Positions 36,981 through 51,300 of a stretch of DNA of 64,000 nt are shown here, piece after piece. The stretch's first letter is position 1, and the number at the start of each line of letters is the position of its first letter. The stretch is from Himantopus leucocephalus. Taxonomy: Eukaryota; Chordata; Aves; Charadriiformes; Recurvirostridae. Location: contig RSEF01000003.1 in assembly GCA_003993805.1 (NCBI GenBank), positions 66,059,818 to 66,123,817 of the forward strand, in the 5' to 3' direction. Under the pieces are notes generated by a model that made no database searches, had not been told where the DNA came from, and saw only the letters and a program-made list of their open reading frames with translations. A program made the position numbers and the translations under genes.

Positions 36981-39900
36981 TTTCAGCATCTGGCCAGCTG
37001 TTGTCTTTCCTCCCTCCCTGACCAAACTGAGATTACAGGGTAGAGAAGGAAATTGAACCTTCACCTCTCACATCCACCATTATAGCTGCGTCCCCACCAA
37101 CGAAGATTGGGGTTTGGGCCCTGCTTACTTGTACTGTTACAACTCCAGAAACCGCTTTAAGTTGTAAGCACATGTAATTTGTATTTCTGCCTTAAGAGGT
37201 TCCTGCTCTAATGGTAACATAGGGTAGCTGTGCACATGGAGAAAATGTATTTTTTTTTAATATGCTTTTCTTTCATTCCTCCCCCTGCTCTTATGAGAGA
37301 ATGAATGCAACTTCGTGATTCACTTTCTCTGTCTGGGTCATTTTATGCGCTTTTAGCCTTGTTTCTTTTTATTCAAACTTTTTTATTCAGTCTAAGAAAA
37401 TGATCCCAAACTTTTCAAGCATCCTTTAAGGGGAATTTTGCATTGCCTCTAACTATGCTTTGGAATATTCTCCAATGCCATTTTGTCCTCTCAAAATAGG
37501 CAGGAGTAAACAATGTGTTTTGGATAAGAAATTATCAAATGACACACCGCATATTTCATACTGTTCTCCATCCCCTTCTTTTTGTATTCTGACATATATC
37601 AGATCTTTTCACCACTGCTGCAAGTTGGGCAGAGGGGTTTTTGTCATTCTCTATGCTGACACCAAGTTAATTCCTAACATGGATTACAGATGCCCTTGGG
37701 CACATCCACACAATGGCATGGAGCTGGGGCATGCGCTGACCTGAGAGATGCTAAGCCACCAAATGTCACTTTGTGGTTGTGTTTGAGTCACTTCAACACA
37801 GCTTAGTCATGGAATTAGCACCTGGCTCCCAGTTAGTGAGTCCTGCAGGTTCACATGGTGCCTCTGAAAGATGATTTTCAAGAAGCTCCAGACATTCACT
37901 TGCAGGCAGTGAAATTACCATGTCTATTTGTTACTCATGTGGTTAGAAAATACACATACAAAAGAATAATCTTCCCTTTTAGAAACTTGTCATTTTGTTT
38001 TGTATAGCAGTGGGCAGCAAATGCTAATGAGAGACTGAAAACCATCACACAGACTAAATGACATGTCTCTTTCTGCAGCCAAATTTAACTTGCATTGAAG
38101 TCCATGGGAGTTTTGCCAATGACTGGTAGAAACACTAGAAGTTCCTCAGGGTCAGACAAACAGTAAAACTATATAGGGGAAGAATCTAGCTGAAAGCTGC
38201 ACTTGAAATATATATGTAAAAGTTAGTCCTACTCATAAGTTCACTGGCTGGGCTTGCACAGCTGCTCAGCAGCAGCCCCTGGACTAACCATGGGGCTGAG
38301 TTCACCGTGCCAACACCACTTGCTGGTGGGACCTCCTTGGGATGTGACTCCAGGCAGAGCCAGATGATGCTCCCCAACGTGAGCCCTGCACTACAGCAGC
38401 TTCCCTGGCACACCTCCCTGCTGGGCAAAGCATCCCATGGCCCCATTGCCTCTGGCAGTGGCAGACCACAGGTGGAAAGGAGTCGATCCTCAATCCTGCC
38501 GAGGAATAATCTCCTTAGCTCTTCCTAGAAGAGCCACCTGCCACAGGGCAAGTAATGGTTGAAAGGACCCGAAGTTCAAGCCAAAAGCAGGGATGCAAGT
38601 TTAGCCTGCGCAGGTACAAAGTAGGTTAGCTCCTGCTCTAAAACACGCTGTTACGCAATTTTGTGGTACAGTGTCATTTAAAGTTGTTAGTTTTCTTGTT
38701 TGGTAAAATATAACCCTCTCCCCCTTTAAATAAGATGATAATTGAAGCATGCAAATGCAGTACACAGAATCCTGTTGCCTAGACCTTGATCCTGTTTAGT
38801 GCTTCTGATCCCTGGCTTCATTAAAGAAGTGTTTAAGTGGACAATTTTGTTTCAGTAAGTGAATTGTTCTCTTAGATTACCAGAGAGTATTTAGTGTTCT
38901 GCCAAGTTAGGGTTCAGAAAAAAATGCCCTTTAAAATAGGGTAGACAAAATAAAGCAGGAGGGTAATCATATGCTGGCTAATTGTTTAAAAACATCAGAA
39001 TACTAAGAGACATGCATTTTAATGTGAGAAACAAAAATCTAATTGAGTACTTTTTGGAGGCACCAGGGGAGATTTGGACTGCATCGTGCCAGACACAAAC
39101 AAACACACATTGATCAGAACTTGTGGGCATGAACAGTACACAGCATTAAATGGACGAGACGGAGAGACAAAAAAAAATGTTTGTCCTTGCGCTGAAAGTT
39201 CCTACTGTAGGCAGAATCAGATGGAAACTATTGCTAGAAATGTTGTAACTAAAATATTTGTAACTACCACATCTCCAAATACTCTAATGTAATTTATCAC
39301 ATCAAAAGGCATCCTACAGCCCGCATTTCTTATAGCTGTGCAGACAAATATTAAAAGACGCTTTACTGCAAAATGAGATAAACCTTCTTCCACATGAACT
39401 CATAGGCTCAGCAAGTTCAAGAGATCAGCAATGACTCACTTCTGAATGACTAGATCATAGCAGGGATGCTAGCTATTGTCTGGTATTGAAAGTATCAGGT
39501 GTGACCACCTTCTAACACTGTGTGTTTACATATTTACCCTGGTGATGCTATTTATGTAGCTGTGGTCATTCTGACCCTACGGGCCTCAGTGCTGCATGTG
39601 AAACTGGATAGTGTTGCCAGCAATGGAGGAGGAGGAGGATGTCACCTATTGACCATGATAGTTTAGCACACTTCAGGCTTATGCAGCATGTTAGACCCCC
39701 AAAACACTGGGCAAGCAGTGATTTGGTAATATGAATTCACATTTTATGTCAGAATAACCATTAGGTATCCCTAGTAAAAGTGTAATTTGGTACCTGTGCT
39801 TGCTTTGGGTACTTGAGCACCACCAAGACTTTACAAAGTGGGGAAAAAACAACTTTTGGCAAAATGTACATCCTAATAATGCACAGTTTCTCGGACACAG

Positions 39901-40954
39901 TCACAGTCCATAATCTCAACAGTCAAGAGGTACAGACTAAGAGCAAGTCAACCTCACCTTTCTCAAAGGCAAAGCTATTTTGGGATCCATCCTGCCAATA
40001 ATGTACTAATGGATATTTTCAGGTCCTGGCTTCTGACGTCTGTAACTCACTGACAGCAGTGAGTTTCCTCTCACCAAAGGATAACTGTATCCAAGAGACA
40101 AATGAATCTGGTTTATCTCTGAGGCTACCTTATATTGTGGTCTTGACTGCTACCTGTTTCTCTCACTGCCTCTCAATTTCTCTCTCCATGTTTCTCTCCT
40201 TGCTTAGCAGTTGAAAAAAGCAAGAAAGCACAAGCAGTGTCTTCAGATTTGCCACTTTAGGGAGACAAAAGGAACTTTATACTATTAGTTGCTGTAGGCA
40301 ATATCCACGTAGATGTGAATGCTCTCTTGGAACACCAAATGAGTTCTGCCTCCCTGCTTTCCACCTCCCAGCAAGTCATCCTCACTGGCTGTCAGAAAGC
40401 GTTAAGTACTCTGGAGAAACCAGGGATATAAATGCTGCTATGGAAAACAGACATACGAAATTATAATGATTACAATTGTACTTACTATATTGCAGTATAT
40501 AAATGAAGGGGTTTTTTTTAAAGTATTAGCCAAGTGTTCAAATCTGTTAGAAAAGAAAGATAAAACATGCACTTTTCTCTCGGTGTTTCTCATCACTTAA
40601 TTTCTGAAGACAGAAAATGGCTGAAAGTTGAAACTATGTGCTTCTCCCAGGTCCAGTTCTCGTTAAGTGTTAGTACACAATATTTGGATTTTATTTACTC
40701 ATGTTCTGAGTATTTGAAGTCTGCAGGTTGATCATGTTCTGTTAAGTTTTTCCTCAAGCTCAGATGGAGAGATGAGATCTCTGTCATTTGATTAAATTGT
40801 TGGTTAATTGCCAGGTACTACCTAAGACCTGGGTATCACTAGTAATGCTCTGTGTACCAGCTGCTAGTCTGCCATAGATACAAGGTAACGCAACATAGCT
40901 CGGTCTGTTGTGAAAATAAACCATGGTACCCATGGACCGCAGCCAGACCTAACA

Positions 40955-41045
40955 ATGCAGGGGTTAGGACACTTGGGTTTTTTTCCCTCTCTCTGCCACT
41001 CATCTGCTGTGCAACTTTGGGGTAATCACTTTGACCTGTCATCTT
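40955..41045 (+). mobile_element. MIR-like SINE remnant
   Basis: GGACACTTGGGTTTTTTTCC, CTCTGCCACTCATCTGCTGT, then GCAACTTTGGGGTAATCACTTTGACCTGTC parallels the MIR core (CTCTGCCACTTACTAGCTGTGTGACCTTGGGCAAGTCACTTAACCTC). It is the clearest of the three copies. Confidence 0.6.
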
Positions 41046-44000
41046 CCTCTCTTCCCTTTTACTTTTCTTCTCTCTCTTGTTTACTTAGGTTAAAAAAACA
41101 TGAAGGATCATATGCACTTGGGATCTCTATACTTCCCCATACAAAGAATTCTTCTGTTTGTTTGCATCCAGCTAGGATGTGAACCTTTTGGTTCATATGA
41201 CCTTAGAGAGCACTCTTGTGAAGACAGCCATATATGTAAGTAGTGCGAGTTCAATGAAGGGATTACACATTAACTGCAGCAGGACCAGCGGATGGTATAG
41301 TGCCTGAGTGCGGAAAACAATAGCCATTAGTCTGAAATATTCCTAATTGAATCTGACTCCTAACTAAACCACTGCTGTGAGTCACAGCAGTTCTGCAATG
41401 TAAATACTTTTCTCAATCAGAGACAATAAAATATAATTGGAGTCAGCTTGTTGTTATTGATTAGAACATAATGCATTAGAGAGCATCCTTTTCCATATAC
41501 TCTATTTATAGTGTCTGCATCATGGAACAGTCATTATAGCTTTTCCATCCTCGTTGCACAGTCATGAACAAAGCATTAAACACGCATTCCTGTTAGCACA
41601 CTAACTCAGGCCTGTCAAAAAAGATGGGGACTAAAGCCAATCAGAGAACTTAGCATTTAGCATTTCTGTAAGAATCTATCCAAGTAGAGTGAAATCCAGG
41701 GAAAAGAGGGTGTGATTTAGCAAGGGATGTTAGTTTTCTCTATATGGGGTGTGCTACATGTTTAAGACATGGTATGGATGTTTACACTGCCAAAAAAAAC
41801 ATTTATGGGGCAGATGGCACTACATGAGTCTTTTCTCCCTGCAAAAGTGTCTCTCTTGCCCAGCTCTGCAGCTCTCCCTCCACTCCCCCCTTGAGCCTGC
41901 AGTCCCAGGAGAGCCTTTCTCAAGGAGGCTTGCAGTGGAAAGCAAGGGCTGTGTTCTGCCAGACCCAATTCACTTTCAACTGTAGTCAACTTGATGAGGT
42001 ACGTATTAACAGGCACATAAGCAGGGAAGTACCTTTAGGCTAATGCAGTGCAACTGCACGCACAACTAGAGAGAAACTAATGTGCTGCCAAAATGCTCTT
42101 CCCACCCCTTGCTTTGAATGCCATGGAGGCATTTGACTTTGAGGCTGCTCTCTTCAGAGCTGTTGCTGCAGGGCGGTAATAGTGCAGTATCACATGAAGC
42201 CTCTGATGCAGAGTCTGTTTTCTGTGGAGAACACAGCAAGTTGCCATCTCAAGAATGAGGTGTACATAGGCTGAGACTCATGCTACGACAGCATGATGTG
42301 TTCCCAGGGGAAATAGCAACTGTAGTGCTCTTGTACAAGTCCATTTGGTCTAATGTTTGTAGTAACCTCACAGACTCCCAAAGGTGAGGTTAGCAGATGC
42401 TTACTATCATACAGAGTCCTCCTTCGTGATATGAAGCAGATAGTCAATAATCAGGCTCCCAACTAAGCAAAGCATGTAAGCACATGATTAACTGCTGAAG
42501 TTAAGTATGTGCCCAAGTAGTTCACTGAACTGGAGCTGCAGGATAGAAAAGGTGATAGCAAAGGGAACGTTCAACTGAAATAACAGAGAAGAAGCATGTT
42601 ACTGGAAACACTGGTGACAATTCTTTCAAGTTCTTATCCTCCAACACAGTCTTATTTTGTCCCTGCTTGCATCCTAGCATAGCTATGCAGAGCTAAGCTG
42701 GAGTGATTCACCCTGGAGGGGTCTCTATTTCAGTGGAAAATACTTTAGGAGTGTAATTTATTCTGATTGTTAGTAGTAATTGCCTACTTTTCTGGGAGAG
42801 AAAGTGAGTAGCATTTAAAAGTGAGTGGCAAACAGCAATGGAAGAAGACCTACAATAAACTATGTTGTTTGCTAGCCATGAGCAAATACAGCTTGTTCCA
42901 GGCTGTGCATCCTTCTGCTACAGCAGATCCCAGACCTCAGAGCACCACAGAGCAATGTGCACCTGCTATAAATAGCCACTGAGGGCTGTTTGAGAGTCTT
43001 TTGAAGGTACTAAATATTTTTTCAGGACTAGATCTTTCATTTGTCCTTCATGGTATGACACAACATGAATTTATATTGCTATGATATATTAACTCAGATA
43101 TTTTGGGCCTGGGTGTCATTTAGAGCAGAATAGGCAGTAAAAGCACCAATCAAGTTGATACAAAATTTATGTCTACTTCACGGTCTTTCACACTTTCTGC
43201 ATGGTGTAAAATGTGCCGAAGGCAGCCATGTTCCTCTGTGTCGTGCTGCTTGTGCTCTGTGTTCCCCATGGCCTCAGTGGCGCCTGTGAGCCAGACCATG
43301 GAGCTGTGCTCCTGCTTCCTCTCTGTACGAGCTTTCATCCCATGCCTTCAGTGACCATGGTCCATCATGAACTTCTAGCTGCTAAGGGGTCTCCAGGGTG
43401 AAAGCAAACTATGTATCTAGAGGAAAGAATGCATGTAGTTCCCAATGCACAAGGCAAAGTACAGGAGGGACTGCAGGAGCAGGTGAAGCCTGGCTGGATC
43501 ATCTCATGTCAGATTCCTGTGGGTCTGAGGAGAGCATGTGGTCCATGAGGTTATGCTGAGCAGTCTGCAGGACCGTGTGAAAGATTAGCATCTATTGCAT
43601 CTGCAGGGAATGGTTTGATGCTGGCAGTGTCTTGTGGTCCGTGAAAAGGTAGATACTATGCTTTGGTCCATGCAGTGTGGGATATGAGTTTGATTTTAAG
43701 CACTATACTGTGTCAAGAGATGGTCTACAGCAGCATGAGAGTGTGCTAGAGAGCACACCCAAATCGCTGTACAGCAAGGGCAGGATGCGTACAAACACAC
43801 AAACTTTCACAGGGCCATAAGCCAAAGGACACATATAATCTCCAAGAAATGACAAGAGCTCTGATTGTTTTTTATGAGCCAGAACTCAGTTGACTGCATG
43901 GCTGTTAACTCAGACAAGCCAAAGCTGTCAAACCCAGGAGCTCCTGTTGGCCCGCTTGCTTGACACAGAGGATATTCTCCAACAAGAGCTGAATTGTTCA

Positions 44001-47000
44001 TAAGCTGCTCCTCATGAACTTCCTTGTAGTGCCTGAACTCAGGGAAAGGGCAAATACATCCTTGGAGGATTTCTATCCTGACGCTGCTTCCCTGGCACCT
44101 GGCACACTGACGGGCATCAGAGCATGCAGCAGTTGAAAGAAAGAGAAGGTCACCACAAAAGGAAGCCAAAAGATCAGGCACTGTTCCAGGCACGGCTGCT
44201 GATACATAAAATATAATCCAGCTGGCATGCAAACCCTTATAGCTGCCAGACTTATCCCATGAAGAGCTCAGGGTGGTCTCCAGGGCTGGACCACTGAAAG
44301 GAAAAAATGCACTAATGGCAGCAAGATGGGGAAGCCTTGCCAAGTCAGGAAAAAAATCATGTGTGTACCAGTTTCCACGCCTGTGAAGACAGCTATGTTA
44401 TGTCTATGAGATACACATGGACATGGTCATGCACACACACACATGCGCTCAGCTCAGGCACACACGACCCGAGATGGCTCGCACTAGCATCACCCTGCGA
44501 TGCCATCGGCGTCAGACGGTGCTGCGTATGCAGACTGCCGTGTGCGCTGCTGCCGAAGAGGACTTTACTCCCAGCCGCACATTCCCAGGGCTAATGCTTG
44601 TGCCCCCGCCTGGCACGCAGGATCCGGGGAGAGGTCCAGCTGAAAAACAACCCAGAGGGAAAATAAAGACTCACGTTCAGCCTGAGACGTTCCCTGACTC
44701 AGTTTGCTGTGTGCCCCCAACTTCTGCTGGCGACAGTGCAAGGGAGGCTTTGGACATGTGCAGCAGCGCCAGTCTTGTCCCTTTTGATGACAGTGTGAAA
44801 TCAGATCTGTGTGACTGCATATGAAACCCCCGCCTGGTTCATGCAGGTCAGACTTGGAGGAGCATTCGAGGGTTTGTTTCAAGGAGACTTGTTTGTTTAT
44901 CTGGACTGTCCTTTTAGACTAAAATAGAAATAAGCATTAACCATGAAGAATTTTATCCCCCTAGGTACTTAGATGAATTTAGGCTGCTTGAGAGCCCTGT
45001 TGCTGGCTGGCCTGGCTTCTCTCCCTTTTTCCCTTCACTCGCCCCTTCCCAGCTGTGTCCTGCCCCCTTGCTGTAATGGCTCTGGGGTCTGTTGAACCCC
45101 ACACTGAGCAGTTTGGCATGTTAAATCCTCAGCACATTAACCCGTTAAAAGAAAATGAATCCTCCCCTAGTAGGCCAGGGTACTGACACGCCTTTTGCAC
45201 AGCCTCTGACAACCACCAGAAAGTGGTGGAAATGGGGGGGTAAAAGCAGCGACGGTGGCAGTCTGCAGGTAAACCAGCATAGGCTTCCCCTTTGGGACAA
45301 CAGCCCCAGAAGACAAGAGTCACCTTTTGGTCTTGAACGGTGCATTTCCTGACCTGTTTTGTGAAAAGAGAAAATGGTGAAAGGCAAGCTAAAGTCTAGT
45401 TCTTGATCTTACTAGAGCTTTATTGTTAGTTTCGAGTGAAAAAATTGCAATTTAAATATGCAGAGGATTTTCTTTCTTGGCTTTCTTTCTCTTGGTGACC
45501 AGCAGACAGGAGGTGTTGAAATAAGAGATGCCTTGTCCAGCTGGAGCAGTTGACTGACATTCAGGATCTTTTCTATCAGGAGGAATAATCGATTATATGA
45601 ATCATGTGTCCTTCGGTGTGATCTTATTTAACCTACAAAGCATGAAGCCTTGATCTCCTGAGCACAGTCGGAAAGAGTGGGCATTTCCCATGCTCAGCAT
45701 CCCCCAGCCTGCCACGCCAGGGAGCTCTATGCCCATGAAGCCCAGTTTCTGTTGCCTCTCAGGAAGACCCATGATGCTTTCTCCTTGGTTTTTGCTGTCA
45801 ACACACATTTGTCTTTAGCTTATACGCTCATCCCAGGCTCGTGACTCGGCAAACTTCAGCACCGCAACATGCTGTGCAGCCTTCACTGGTTGCTCTTCTT
45901 GTTTTCATGAGGTTTTGCTAACTGCAGCTGGTGGCTGCTCCTGTTGGGTCAGGAGAAGTGCACGCCACATCCCTGGTTTGCAGTCACGTCTCTCATGTTG
46001 TCGTGTCTCTCACCACTTTTAAAGGGAACGCAGTCTTGTTTTAAGACAGGCAAAACTGTCAGGACTTGAAGATAGATCTTCAAGAGGTTAATTTCCTGAT
46101 GTCTTTTCTCTGCATAAGCACCCTATAGTGGGAGGGGGAACAGCCCTGTACAGCCCTCTCTCCCTCTCTATAGGGTAGCAATTCACAAACCCATTCATGG
46201 TCTACGCAAGGCTTAGTTCTGCACATATCTCATGTCTGCACTGGGCAACACTGAGGTTAGTACTTGTATTTATATTTGTGTATTTGTTTCTGATCTTCAG
46301 CTTTTATGTTCTGGTTCTCTCTCTCATTTGTTTATGCCTGGTCTAATTCTTTTCTCTTTACACTACACTTTGTTTCTTTCCATTATGTTTTTGTCTACTA
46401 GGAAAGTGTTCTTTCCAGTTGCTCCTTTCCCTAATTCCACATGCAGCTCTGCATGCCCCTCTCGCCGTACACCCATCTGTTTGCTACTGGCCTGACCCAG
46501 ACTGGTAACCCAGTTTCTGGGAGGTGTTACAAACTGCAGCAAAACACTCTGTACAGACTTGAAATGTCAGTACGTGCACAGACTTGAGATTGCCAGTAAT
46601 GGGCATTCAGAGGCCAGAGGACTTCCCTGAAACTCACACCAACTTTGAGCCAATAGTTTTTGGTAATAAATTACATCAAGAAATAAAATAATATTGGAAA
46701 TTGATAAGTATGTGCATTTACTTTTCCAGTATTTTCCATTTACTTTCATTTTTTTCTGCTCTATTCTAGAAAGACATAAATCTATGAATTAATGATCAGT
46801 TCTGGCCCTGCAAAGACAGGGAACTAACACTGTGGGGTGTGTTGAGTGCATTATCTAGGAGGAGTACTCTGATTGTGTGTGCACACGTCTACTCATCTGA
46901 CAGGTATGTGACAGTGTGGCTTAACCAAAGGTGGCGGATGCAAGCCTTGCATTGTAACAGAGCAGATTTTCCCTAAAAAAAGCTTCCGTTCTTGAACATA

Positions 47001-47599
47001 GAAATAGCTTAAATACAGATATTTGCATTTTCAGATTTTGTCAGTGTTCAGGCTTCCAAAAAAAAAAAAAAGAAATCCCCAAATCTCTAAGCCAAAAATA
47101 CTGTTATAGTTTTCTGAGTGCTCCAGTGACCGCTCAGTGTCCCGCCTTCCTGGATTATCAAGCCTCACACCAACCTGCCAGACTATCTTTCTTGAACCAA
47201 AAGGATGTGAGAATGAAGGTGGTGAGCAGCACTGGAAACCCTATGCCTGACCTGAATCCTTGTCTGTGAGAGAATAATAAAAATATTTATCTGCCCTCGG
47301 TGTTCATTAATTAGCATTTGTATTGCACTCCCAGATTCTCTGGTGGGAGGCAGGACTCTGCAGTTACCCTTAGCAGTAGCAGCAGGAGTGGTTTCAGCCA
47401 TGCAAATGGGACTGGTTTGGTGGCTGAATACAGCACTGTGCCCACTGCCATCATGCCAAAAACTCAAAAGTTCAAAGGTATTTTGTGGGTCGTGTTACTT
47501 TGGCCACTTCTCCCCATCTAATATTGAAATCTGATGTGTTTTTTGGAAGAGGCAGCTTCCCCTAATCCAGCAGGACTGTTTTCATTATAAACAAACTTC

Positions 47600-47880
47600 T
47601 CACAGCAGGGCTGGAGCCCGCGCTGCTTTGTGCCTCTTGGCTCCGACAGCAGTTCCCCGGGGCGACACAGAGGTGGAAAGAGTGTGCCAATGCCTCCAGC
47701 CAGCGGCGACTGCTCCGGCACGGCGGCAGCCCCCCAGTAAGTCGTCCAGACCCTGTGGCCCCGTGCAAATCCCGTGCCGCATCGGTGCCAGCCCCACCAG
47801 AGCATGAGCTAATGTAGGGGGAGAATCATGGAGCACTGCTGGATGGGGACCCCGGCTCTGGTGGCAACCGAAGGAGGCAT
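47600..47880. other. GC- and CpG-enriched block
   Basis: Contains phrases such as CCCCGGGGCGACAC and CCAGCGGCGACTGCTCCGGC, with far more CpG than the flanks. It could be a small CpG island or a GC-rich insertion; no exon could be supported in it. Confidence 0.4.
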
Positions 47881-48372
47881 GAGAGAGGGCTGGGGGTAGT
47901 GGATGGAGGCAATGGGGAATAGAAGGGGGAGCACTGCAAGGAAAGACCCTGGGAAGATAAATGGCGATTAGAGAGGGATGCTGGAGGGCAGCTGAGCAGA
48001 GGGACAGAGAGCTGGGGGACCGGGTAAGGATGGGGGCTAGAAAGGGGAAAAGACAGTGACATGGGAAACCATGGAAAGAAGGACAGAAGAGGGAAGATAA
48101 GGAGACAGGATGATTTCAGACTCGCAGGAGGAAAATCAGATGCTAGGAAATGGAAGGAACTGTCTGGGGGGGACAGAGGGACACGGGGAGCAGACCAGCA
48201 TCAGGGATGACATAAGAACTGGAGGGGAAGCTGCAGGCAAAAGAGAGATGGGGCAGAGGAAAGGTAATGGGGAGAAAGCAAAGGGAGGCTGGACTTGGGG
48301 TAAGAAGAATCAGGAGAAGAAAGAGGGAAAGAAAACATGCAAGAGGTTAATGTAATGGAGAGAAATAAAGAA
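47881..48372. repeat. Purine-rich (G/A) low-complexity block
   Basis: About 490 bases dominated by G and A on the + strand (AGAGAGGG, GGGGGAG, AAGAAAGAGGG), without a fixed unit. It lies directly next to the CpG-rich block. Open frames in it are compositional artefacts. Confidence 0.7.
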
Positions 48373-51300
48373 GGAAGTGCCCACAACTCTTAGAAACTTC
48401 AGTCCATTCAGACTCGTTCCAGCCCAGTTTTTGAGGGTGACTCTTGGGATGGGCTCAGGAGCCTGTGTTAAACAGACTCCGCTTTTTGGAAATTTCCTTC
48501 CAATAGTAATGAAGCAAGATGCTTGAAAACTGGCATGTTTCCTGTAACGCAGAGGAGATGGAAGGAAAGAAAAATAATAGACTTGTCCATGAAGACAGTA
48601 ATTACAACCACATGCTCTTATAGTAGAACTATTTTTAAAGTACCATTCTAGTATTTTTGTTTATTAACTGTCACTGGGGAAGAAAAGGACCATAGCGTAG
48701 TAAGGAATTTACCAACCCAAGTTTGCAGCACTGGCTGCTGCTGGATAGACTCGCACGTATATGCCATAGGATGTATGCCCAATGCCGTACATCATCTGGT
48801 AGCAGGTGGGGAGCTGAGGTGCAGTTTCCCCAGGGATTTTAGCCAGTCCACTATTGCGGTGCTGCTGGAGGGACTGCGCTCCTGGGGTGGGAGCCAGGGG
48901 GGAGGAGTAGACCCTCTCCTGGCGGGTGAGCGATGCCTCCCTCCCTCTGCCTGGGGGACTCCGGATCCCTGCCACCGGGCACCGGCTGGCTGGCAAGTGG
49001 CTGGTTTCCAGCGAGTTCCCGCTGGCTTGGCTCCTTCCACCTCAAAGGCTGAACAAAATCAAGGGAATTCAGCCCTGAAAGCAGCCAGCTCTCCATATCC
49101 TCCAGTTCTGCCAAATTATTGGAGCAGAGACTTTAATTGCACGCAAGCAGTGCCGTGAGAGCCAGGCTGGGACTGGAGGGCGGGCTTTCCATCAGATGTC
49201 TTGCTGTCATGAGCTTTACAGGGTGCCTACCTGCTAGTGTGATGCTGCTTTTACTCTTTAGTACACTCCTCAACCCCGAGCTTTTCAATTTCGGCTCTTC
49301 AGTTCGTTGCTTATCCTGTTCCTGGCATGAGGAATGAAAGGCTGCACACAAAAAAAGAGATGCACGTGGCATTGCCTTTGGATTTTTGGCTCATTTCTGC
49401 ATCTGCTATCCCTGGAGGCTCTCAGCTGAAGCCCAGAGGGGAGAGGGTTGGCAGCCGGAGGGGCATGCAGAGGCAGGTGAGTCAGCTGGGATTCAGGAGC
49501 TCTGCCACTGGTCCCCACCGGTGCCACGTGTGCTCCCAGCCCATGCCCTACAACCCATCCTCTCCATGCCCCCACCCCATCATCAGGAGTACGTCTACCC
49601 TGATATGTGTACCAAGGACAGACGGTGAGTATGGCTGATCACAGGGTGGAAAAAACATTCCCCGTCTGGTAGCCCCAACTGTACAGAAAGCCACCCCCCA
49701 GCTGCGCCAGTGCCTTTCTCCTAGCAGAGATGAACACCCCTAACAAAAGCCACTGTGTTTTAGCACCCCAGAGCAGAGGCTGTTGATGAACGAGTTCAGC
49801 AGATGGCACAGGCTGACATCACGCACTGGAGCTCTCCTCCTAAGGAATTTTTCTGCGCTAAAGTGCGTTGAAAGCTTTAAAAAGCATTAGCAACTATAGT
49901 GGTTAAGTGCTCTCCTGCATTTTAAATATCTTGTTTACTGCATGTGACGTTAGAGAGCCACATTTTAATGTCATGTTCAAACAGGTATATATGTCAGCGT
50001 GCACGGACGGAACTGCACTGCGGTAGCCCTGCAAACATACTAGAGGGGTGGTGAGAAGCTCACCTGTGACGCTGCGTGGGGAGGCATTTGCCGATGGCAG
50101 TGACTCCATTAAAGACAGCAGTAAAGTAAAACTCTGTAAAAATCAGATGTGCCCGAGCGGCAAGATCTTTTGGAAATCCAGCCGGAAGAAACGGCATTTG
50201 TTCCATGAAGATGTAATGAGAATCACTTAACATAAAAACAGAGCATGCATTTGAAGAACTCTATTGAACAAGAAAAAATAGTACGAATACCTGGCACTAA
50301 GAGTAAAAATTCTCCGCATATTTGACTCTTCAAAATCTCTGCTTACAGATGTGAAAACAGTTTTGTTTACTTCATAACTGTCAAGGTTATGATATCTTAA
50401 AACAAGCCTCCTCAGATCTTCATCTGGTTTTATAGGTCTTTCCTTACTGATGTCAGTGTTCTTGGGAAACGATCTGGGCTCTGGCATCTTATTACAAATA
50501 GAACTGTATTGACTGAAACAGACTGTAAATAAACCTGCATAGGAGCAGGCTGTTTCTTGCCACGGTCCCTATCCTGATACTGCATCCATGTATACACTTT
50601 TTAGGGCCTTGTTTTTCAGAGGTGCTGACACATGCAATTCCTGCTCAAGCCAGGAACGTTTCTGGATGGATCAGCCTTTAAAAATTAAGGTCAAATGTAG
50701 TTTTCTGTTTTTCTGGTTCCACTTCAGCATCTCAAGAACACCATGTGAGTATGGTGTGGACAACATGAACCTTCTCAATGCTTCTCTGCTCTGTGCTCTG
50801 TGGTAACAAATTGCTACTTCTTACTAGTGTTATATTGATTATTTTTAATAAGGTAGTGAACTACCATGGAAACTGCCAGTCCATTTCTTCTCCTTCTGCA
50901 TCCTGGCATGTCCAATTAGCTCAGAAACGTAGCCTGAACTAGCTGTCTCCTACAGCAGTATCTGTTGTCAACTGTGTGCATGGACTGATTCTTGAGGGGT
51001 TCATAGAAGAAAAAGCAATCTAAGGGAAGTGACACAAAAGGTCTCCTCCTCTGGGAAATGCCTGGTCCTCTGAAAACAAAGAAAGTTGGAAAGCACTGAG
51101 CAAGCTTAGCTTCTCTTCAGCAAGGGCTGCCTATGAGTTTACATGCTTGTGGCTTTGCCAGAGTGTGCTATAGAGCTGCCATTGCTTCTCTTTTAATTTT
51201 TTCCCCCTGTATTAGCTATATGGCCATATATAGGTGACATGGACATTAGCTATACTTTCTGTGGACTTTCACTTGTTAGCTGATGCAGGACTACCCGCTA

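Larger units (their letters stand above)
35106..47599. other. Intergenic, no gene recognised
   Basis: Apart from the MIR-like pieces nothing is identified. An A-rich AAAACCCC-type stretch is at about 36708-36747. A moderately GC-rich block at 38240-38530 and another at 44440-44800 with several CpGs lack a coherent coding frame. The longest open frame (43807-44343, minus, 178 codons) has no recognised features and could occur by chance. Confidence 0.55.

Noticed and set aside
43807..44343. 178-codon minus-strand open frame, the longest in the intergenic part
   Set aside because: No domain, signal or family resemblance; one frame of this size in about 64 kb on six frames is compatible with chance.
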